Source: Acanthosoma haemorrhoidale (Eukaryota > Arthropoda > Insecta > Hemiptera > Acanthosomatidae). From it: DNA of 64,000 nt. The position numbers were made by a program, and so were the translations under genes. The notes beneath the pieces are model-generated. The model searched no databases and had not been told where the DNA came from. It was given only the letters and a program-made list of their open reading frames with translations. The stretch covers positions 88,619,189 through 88,683,188 of the forward strand of contig OV884009.1 of assembly GCA_930367205.1 (NCBI GenBank). The letters run 5' to 3'. Below are positions 58,129 through 64,000 of the stretch, one piece after another; positions within the stretch are counted from its first letter, which is position 1, and each line of letters starts with the position of its first letter.

Positions 58129-59246
58129 GTGAAGTTAAGTTCGATCAGGAACTATAGCAATTATCCATGTGCGATAGAGTTCAATAAACCATTCATTAAA
58201 AACCTTTCAACAGGAAATGTGGCAAATAATTTTCGGCTTTTCGAGGAGGAAATCAAGATTTATTTGTTGGCAACAGAGACTGTAAATAAATCAAGAGAAG
58301 TTCAAGTCGCCAGACTTAAAAACCTGATGGGATCTGAGGCCTTGAAGGTTTACATGTCCATCACTACGACAGCCTGTGATAGAAAATCTGTTGAATCAAT
58401 ACTGTCCTTGAACAACATTGTATTTCAAAGAAAAATGAAACAATGGAGGTATTTAAATTTTTTAATCGGAGGCAAGGTGCAAACGAGTCTTTTGGACATT
58501 TCCATGGGGAACTGAAGTCTCTCATTTCTTCTTGTGAGTTTGGGGAACAAGAAGATAAGCTTCTCAAGGCGCAAATTGTTTTGGGCATCAATTCTGCCTC
58601 AACCCGTGAACCCTTGTTGCGTGAAGATTCCTCGTTGAGTAAAACAGTTGCCTTTTGCAAATCTGTGGAGATGGCAGCCGGCAACTTGCAAGTAATCAAT
58701 GAAAAAGAAGATCAACAGCAGCTAGAGGTCTTCAAGTCAGTGAGGAGTAACAATCATCAGTCTGTAAATAATAATTATGTTGAGAAACCAGTGCTAAATA
58801 AGGATTCATTGAATAAGTCTGGAAATAGGAGTAAATTTGTTGATGGTACGCGTTGTGGGCAGAAACACTCAAAGAATCGCTGCCCTGCGTTTGGCCAAAA
58901 GTGTTACAAATGCAATAAAATTGGGCATTGGGCTACAATGTGTGGTAGAGGTGTGAAAAAAGTTGAAAATGTGGGTGTTTCTGATCACAATGCGGCATTT
59001 GATGATTTTGACATTGGTTCCATTAAAGTAAATCAAATAAATAACAAAAATTGTGAATGGTTGGAAAATATAGAAATTAACGGAAAATTAATTTTGTTCA
59101 AAGTAGATTCTGTCGCCGAAACCAATGTTATATTATTGCATTTGCTAAAAAATGAGTTAGGAATGAGCAGCTCTGATGTTTCCAATACTAGCACTGTGTT
59201 AGAGGCATTTGGGGAGGTTCAAAATAAAACCTATTGGTTCAATTAA
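58129..59246 (+). pseudogene. LTR element gag with knuckles and degraded protease start
   Basis: The first frame (58129-58515) and, after a shift, the second (58443-59246) form a Gag-like protein. A helical capsid part ('RLFEEEIKIYLLATETVNKS', 'FFNRRQGANESFGHFHGELK') is followed by a double knuckle 'CGQKHSKNRCPAFGQKCYKC' with G-H-W-A-T-M-C after it. The first Cys of the first knuckle is missing. The protease site reads 'KVDSVAETNVI', with the D-T-G triad changed to D-S-V, so it is presumably inactive. It would assemble the particle and bind element RNA. Confidence 0.82.
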
Positions 59247-61900
59247 GTTGAAAATTAGTAATCAAAATAAATGTTGTACCACAGAATTTGTAGTTCTTGA
59301 ACAAAATGTAGGCTTTCCAATTGTGGGACTCAGAACATGTTTGGATTTAAATTTAATTAAAAAAGTAGAAGTCATCAAAACCACAAATTTCTCAAAATTT
59401 CTGGAGCAAAATAATGATGTTTTTAAAAGTTTAGGTTGCTTCCCAGACTTGTGTTCATTGAAATTGAAAGAGGGTGGTATTCCGAAATCAAGCCCTGCTA
59501 GCAGAGTTCCATTCAAAATTAAAGATAGAATAAGACAGACCCTGATAAACTTAGAAAAAAATAAGGTAATTGCAAAGGTTGAGAGCCCAGGAGAATGGGT
59601 CAATAATACTGTTATAGTGGAAAAGCAAGACTCATCATTGCGAATTTGTATAGACCCTCACCAATTAAGTAAATATCTCATTAGAGATTACAAGAAATCC
59701 CAACAATCATGGATATATTTGTCAAGCTGGCCAATAAAAGATTTTTCTGTCTCTTTGATTTGAAACAGGGTTTTCATCAATTGGTTTTGGATGAAACTTC
59801 TAGTGATTTGTGCTCATTCAGTACACCTTTTGGGCTTTATAAATATCAGAGCACCATTTGGGTTGTCAGTGTTGCCGGAATGCTTTCAAAAATTGACCCA
59901 AAAGTATTTTGGCCATTTGGTGTCACAGTTTACTTTGATGATATTCTGTGTGCTGCAGACTCAGGAGGAATTGTAGGGAATCATGAATGATGTGGGTGTG
60001 GCACGAAAAAATAATATTAGATTCACCCAGAAAAGGTTCAATATTTCATTAAAGAGGTTATATTTTTAGGGTTCTTGTTTAGTGAACATGGGTATAAGCC
60101 AGATCCAGACCGGATCCGTGTTATTTATGAGCTAAAAGCACCACGTAACGTTAAGGAACTACAGAAAATGTTAGGAATGTTGAATTTTCTACACAGCCAC
60201 TTACCAAACTTGTCTCAGGTTTTGTCTCCCTTACGGCTGTTGCTGAAAAAGGGGTCAGAATGGTTATGGACCTCACTTCACAATAAAAAGTTTCTTGAAT
60301 TGAAGGAACTTCTTGGCAATGCAACATTATTGAGTTCTTTTGATCCGACTAAAAAGGTAGAAATCCAAGCTGGTGCTAGTCAGGATGCCCTAGGTTGTGC
60401 ACTTTTTCAAGAAGGTATACCTATTCTCTTTGCTAGTAGGTCATTGATAGATAGTGAGCGCAATTATGCTCAGATTGAAAAGGAAATGCTTGCTGTTTTT
60501 TTTCGCATTGACCAAGTTCCACAAACATGTATATGGTCATTCTAGTGTTACAGTTTTTTCTAATCATTCACCACTAGCATCTATTTTTACAAAGGATATA
60601 AGCAAGATAGTTAATAATCAAATAAAACGAACGAGATTGAAATTTTTGCCTTATCAGTTTGAATTAAAATATCTGCTCGGAAAATCCATGTATATCGCAG
60701 ATTTTTTATCTCATAATTTTGTCAAATCTGGCCTTGATGATGACGCATTTATGCTGAAGAGAGTGGATTGTTTGGGAGCCAAAATCAATTTTACGGATGA
60801 AAAATACTCTAAGTTTGTAGCTGAAACCCAATAGGATCCGTCTCTTTCACAAATAACTGAATTCTGTCGTAATGGTTGGCCGTCAAAATTAGAATCCACT
60901 GTAGCTCCCGAAGTGGTTCATTTTTATGAATTTCGTGATGATATATGTGAACAAAATGGTTTATTATATTTAGAAAATAGATTGATTGTTCCGGTTGCAT
61001 TTGGTTTATCCTGGATCTCTTGCATGAAACCCATTTAGGTTTAAACAAAGTAAGGAACACAGTTAAAAGTTTTTTTTATTGGCCAGGGATAATGTCTGAT
61101 ATCGTAGGTTTGGTGTCAGGTTGTATAGTGTGTCAAACATTTCAAAGGAGTAAGATAAAAGAAGAGCTGCTCCCTCATGATATTCGGAATATCCCTTTTT
61201 ATAAGGTCGGGCTTGACATAGCTAAATTCGATAGAAAGAATTTTCTAATCCTTGTTGATTACTATTCCAGATGGGTGGAAGTAATTCCTATTAAAGATAA
61301 ATCCAGTTCAACCATCATAATGTCAATTAAGTCAATTTTTGCGAGATTTGGCATTCCTAGGATCATTATTGCAGACAACAACCCATTTGGTTCTGCAGAA
61401 TTTCAAAATGTTGGGCGACAGAAATTAAAATAGTTAGCCCTCGTTATCCTCAGAATAATGGTCTCGCAGAAAAATATGTTGGTATTGTCTAATCTATGTT
61501 AAAAAAAATGCCAGATTAGCGGCCAAGATTTTAATTTGTACCTTTTAAATGACAAAAGCTCACCAGTGTAAGGTTTGAATAGTTCTCCTTCTCAATTATT
61601 AATGAGTAGGAATCTAAGAACCAAATTGCCAATTTGCAATGATGACTTTCCAGCAGTTCATGTAAATAATAATTTTAGTGGTGAGCAACAAGATAAGCAG
61701 ACACATTTATAATAAAGGCTCTAAAACTCCTGATAATTTTGTTGCACAGGAACCTGTGCTGGTTCAAAATAAATTTACTAAGTTATGGGCTGGAGGGTAC
61801 ATTGTGAAAAAATTAGATTTTTGATCTTATATAGTTGATATTAATGGCAAAAGATAGAGGAGAAATTCTAGGTTTATTAGGAAATATAAGAAACCACTAA
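59209..61900 (+). pseudogene. LTR element pol: RT, RNase H, integrase (frameshifted)
   Basis: The RT leader and fingers are in 59209-59763 ('RVPFKIKDRIRQTLINLEKN', 'RICIDPHQLSKY'). The palm follows in 59709-59990 ('FCLFDLKQGFHQLVLDETS' and a catalytic box Y-F-D-D in 'VTVYFDDILC'). The connection and RNase H start are in 60075-60545 ('GCALFQEGIPILFASRSLID', with the first acidic residue replaced in 'IQAGASQDALG'). The RNase H end is in 60454-60834 ('KYLLGKSMYIADFLSH'). The integrase in 61020-61433 has its zinc part ('HETHLGLNKV', 'CIVC') and core ('GLDIAKF', 'VDYYSRWVEVIPI', 'IIADNNPFGSAEF', where the usual D-N-G-x-Q is altered). A basic C-terminal region decays to about 62150. At least five frame breaks make it inactive. 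Confidence 0.88.
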
Positions 61901-62471
61901 TGTCTGAGGCAGATTTAAATAGAGATAATAAATTATTGTAAACTTCCATTAGCTGAAACAAATTATAATCATGATGATTTAGAATAAAATGAAAATTGTG
62001 ATGAGAAACTAAATGAAACTCATAAAGATAACATGTTTGGCCAGGTAGCTGGTAATAATTTGTTGGGGTAATAATTTTGTTAATAACCCTGAAGGTTACC
62101 AAACTGGAGCAGGAAGAGTGGTAAGGCGACCGAAAAGCTTTCAAGAGTAAAGATTAGGCCTAATTAGTATCATTTTAAGATTGTAATTGTTTTTGTATTT
62201 TACCTATAGGTGTAGCTTATATTATTTTCTTGATCATGTTTCCTACAACTATGATGTTTATATTATTTTAGGCTTGTAATATATTTTTTATTTCAATTAT
62301 GATGTTTATATTGGTTTAGGTACACCTCTTACTTATATGATGTTATGTTCTATAATCAGTGTTTCTTATATTATCTTATGTATATTTTGTCTTGATCATG
62401 TTTCTTACAGCTATGGTGCTCAATGATTGAAATGTTTTTGAAGTATAAATTGCGAGACTTGAAGGGGAGGA

Positions 62472-62681
62472 TGTTTGTATATTGTACTTGTATTGGGTAT
62501 ATTTAAGAGTCATAAGGTGGCAACACTGTCGTTACCTCTTGTACTATTGTTATATTTATTATTCATAGAACCAATTTTTTTGGAGTTGTAGTTACCATGA
62601 TCTGTAATGATGTAATTATGATAAATAAATGTGAATACAAATTTAACAGTTTTGATTATTCAATATTAGCCACACAAAACA
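62472..62681 (+). repeat. 3' LTR
   Basis: 210 bp, TGTTTGTATATTG to CACACAAAACA, following the polypurine tract. It differs from the 5' LTR by scattered substitutions and small indels. Confidence 0.93.
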
Positions 62682-62684
62682 GCC

Positions 62685-64000
62685 TCATTCACCCATATGT
62701 TCATGATAAGGTTGTGTAGAGCTTTTTCAAGACCAGCGCCTCCTTACTTAAGAAGCTCTGCTGGGAGATCATCTATCCCTGGTGCCTTGTGGTTCTTAAT
62801 TTTTCAAGAGCTTCTATAACCTTTTCATCATGAGTGGTTGAATTTCTTCTTCTGGTAGAGTAGGTCTGTCCTCATTTTACAACTCAACTTTCTCCTCTCC
62901 ATAAATGGCCGCAAAACAATTATTCCACTGGTTCATGCAGGCCTGTTTCTCTACGAGGATGTTGCTGTTGGGATCTTTGCAGGCGGTGTGGTTGGGTTTG
63001 AATGGTTTTCTTTGTTGATTGATGTACTCATAGAATTTCCATCTTCATTTGCTCTTCAAATTTTTTCTTCTTCCTACCCAACTTCTTTCTCTGATGAAGT
63101 CTCTTTTCTTTCCTTCTCTTCTCACGGTATTCTTCCACTCTCTGCCTTGTTCGTCTTGGATTCATTTCTTTATATGCTATATTTTTAACATCACACTTCA
63201 TCAAACCAAGATGACCTGGGTTTCTTTTCTGCAGACCCTAGAACGCCCTGAGCAGCCTTAACCCCCACTCCATTGATCATGCTTCATTGACCATAAATAT
63301 AATTTTCTTCATATCTGGATGTAGCTAGTTTCTGGTCTTGCACAGCTTGATATCTTCCTCTTTCCCCAGAGTCCAAGATCATTCCTCTGTTGAACCTTTT
63401 CCTCAGCTCAAATCTGGGTTCTGCAGTGTTGATTCGGGCCATATGTGATGTTGGTGATACTCATGTAGTGATCCGAATCAATGACATACCTGCAAATCTG
63501 TCAGAGCTGTGCCTTTTGTCCACCTGTATGTGATCAATTTGGTTCAAAGGGTTACCATCTGGTAAGATCCAGGTTCTTTTATGTATGAGCTTATGGGGAA
63601 GATAGTGACTAATGATGAAAAGTTAATGAGCCGGAATCTGTTATCAGAACTGATGTCATGAAGACTATGTCCTCCAATGGTAGGGATATATATTTCTTCT
63701 TTGCCTACTTTGGCATTCATGTCTTCCACCACAATTTATATATCATACTTGGGTCAGGAGTCTATGGCTCTTTGTAGTTCCTCTAATAAAACTGTTCTTT
63801 CTCATCTTTATCCGATGCTTCTGTAGGGGCATGTACACTAAGGATACTAAAGTTATAGAACCTCCTTGATTCGTGGGTCGTATCCTATCTCAAGGCTCCG
63901 GAAAGATCTCCTGACAACGAATCCAGTCCCAAACAAATGGTTCATTTCGTTGCAGCTATAATAAACTGTGTGGTGCTTCTTCATTCGGATCCCCTACCAG
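62685..64000 (-). mobile_element. LINE-D (RTE-like) copy: endonuclease and start of RT
   Basis: On the minus strand the endonuclease part includes 'DMNAKVGKEEIYIPTIGGHS' with 'LHDISSDNRFRLINFSS' (63732-63590; the usual G-D-F-N-A is D-M-N-A here) and then, shifted, 'NQIDHIQVDKRHSSD' (about 63545-63500). The RT start follows at about 62790-62690: 'GIDDLPAELLK', stop, 'GGAGLEKALHNLIMNIW'. This order (A-P-G-I-D-x-L-P-A-E block after the endonuclease) is usual for RTE/BovB-type LINEs. The copy is broken by stops and shifts and cut at its 3' side by the LTR element. It extends past the right window edge. Confidence 0.75.

Larger units (their letters stand above)
57888..62681 (+). mobile_element. 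Nearly full-length Ty3/gypsy-type LTR retrotransposon (4.8 kb)
   Basis: Two LTRs (57888-58095 and 62472-62681) flank gag and pol remnants in the normal order gag, protease, RT, RNase H, integrase. A possible primer-binding site (TGGTGCAGTC) starts at 58096, and a polypurine tract (GAAGGGGAGGA) lies at 62461-62471. The target duplication seems to be 3-4 bp (GCC or AGCC). The LTRs differ at roughly a dozen or more sites plus indels, so the insertion is not recent. All coding parts are frameshifted. The gag knuckle style and integrase order are closest to the Mag/K02A2.6-type lineage. The element lies in intron 3 of the PWWP gene, sense to it. Confidence 0.93.

Overview
The window looks like AT-rich nuclear DNA from an animal, most probably an insect (a hemipteran is my guess, from the style of the genes and transposons, not a proven assignment). 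Genes are split by introns with GT-AG borders, there are no bacterial-type operons, and most recognisable protein-like sequence is decayed transposon. No rRNA, intact tRNA gene or CRISPR array was seen.

Three cellular genes can be supported, all only in part. (1) A minus-strand gene of unknown function has four exons between 12748 and 628 whose splice phases agree at every junction. (2) A minus-strand class A neuropeptide-type GPCR has its start codon at 37186 and its TM7/stop exon at 27020; four exons were found, and the TM6 exon was not. It resembles CNMamide-type receptors. (3) A plus-strand PWWP-domain gene starts at 49361 with two short exons and a third at 55669-55763; it resembles the GLYR1/NDF nucleosome-destabilising factor and runs off the right side.

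Everything else is mobile or repetitive. Four non-LTR (LINE) families occur, several in both orientations: a jockey-like family with a dispersed tail (LINE-A: 1-178, 2812-3030, 30985-31045, 32650-34380, 39560-39650, 40060-40330, 41442-42740), LINE-B (1641-2275 and 3958-5050), LINE-C (13790-14110 and 18290-18960) and an RTE-like LINE-D (31060-31850 and 62685-64000). LTR-type remnants are a Ty3-like gag (16391-17192), a BEL/Pao pol (27814-29330), a Ty3-like RT/RNase H (46540-47787), a Ty3-like PR/RT start (54002-54988) and one nearly full-length 4.8-kb element with both LTRs (57888-62681). DNA elements are a pogo/Tigger-like transposase pseudogene (22250-23491), a second DDE-type remnant (13261-13410), a possible mariner end (54989) and an inverted-repeat element (51716-52483). 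tRNA-derived SINE heads occur at three sites.

The most structured non-coding feature is a 43-bp satellite of about 29 units (24863-26112) with a 301-bp (7-unit) higher-order period. Part of its right end has been copied into the Tigger pseudogene, between two 94-bp direct repeats. I found no convincing new multi-gene system. The points most worth following are the unknown phase-consistent gene, the GPCR stretched over 10 kb by transposons, the satellite transfer, and an unusually long reading frame antisense to LINE tails.
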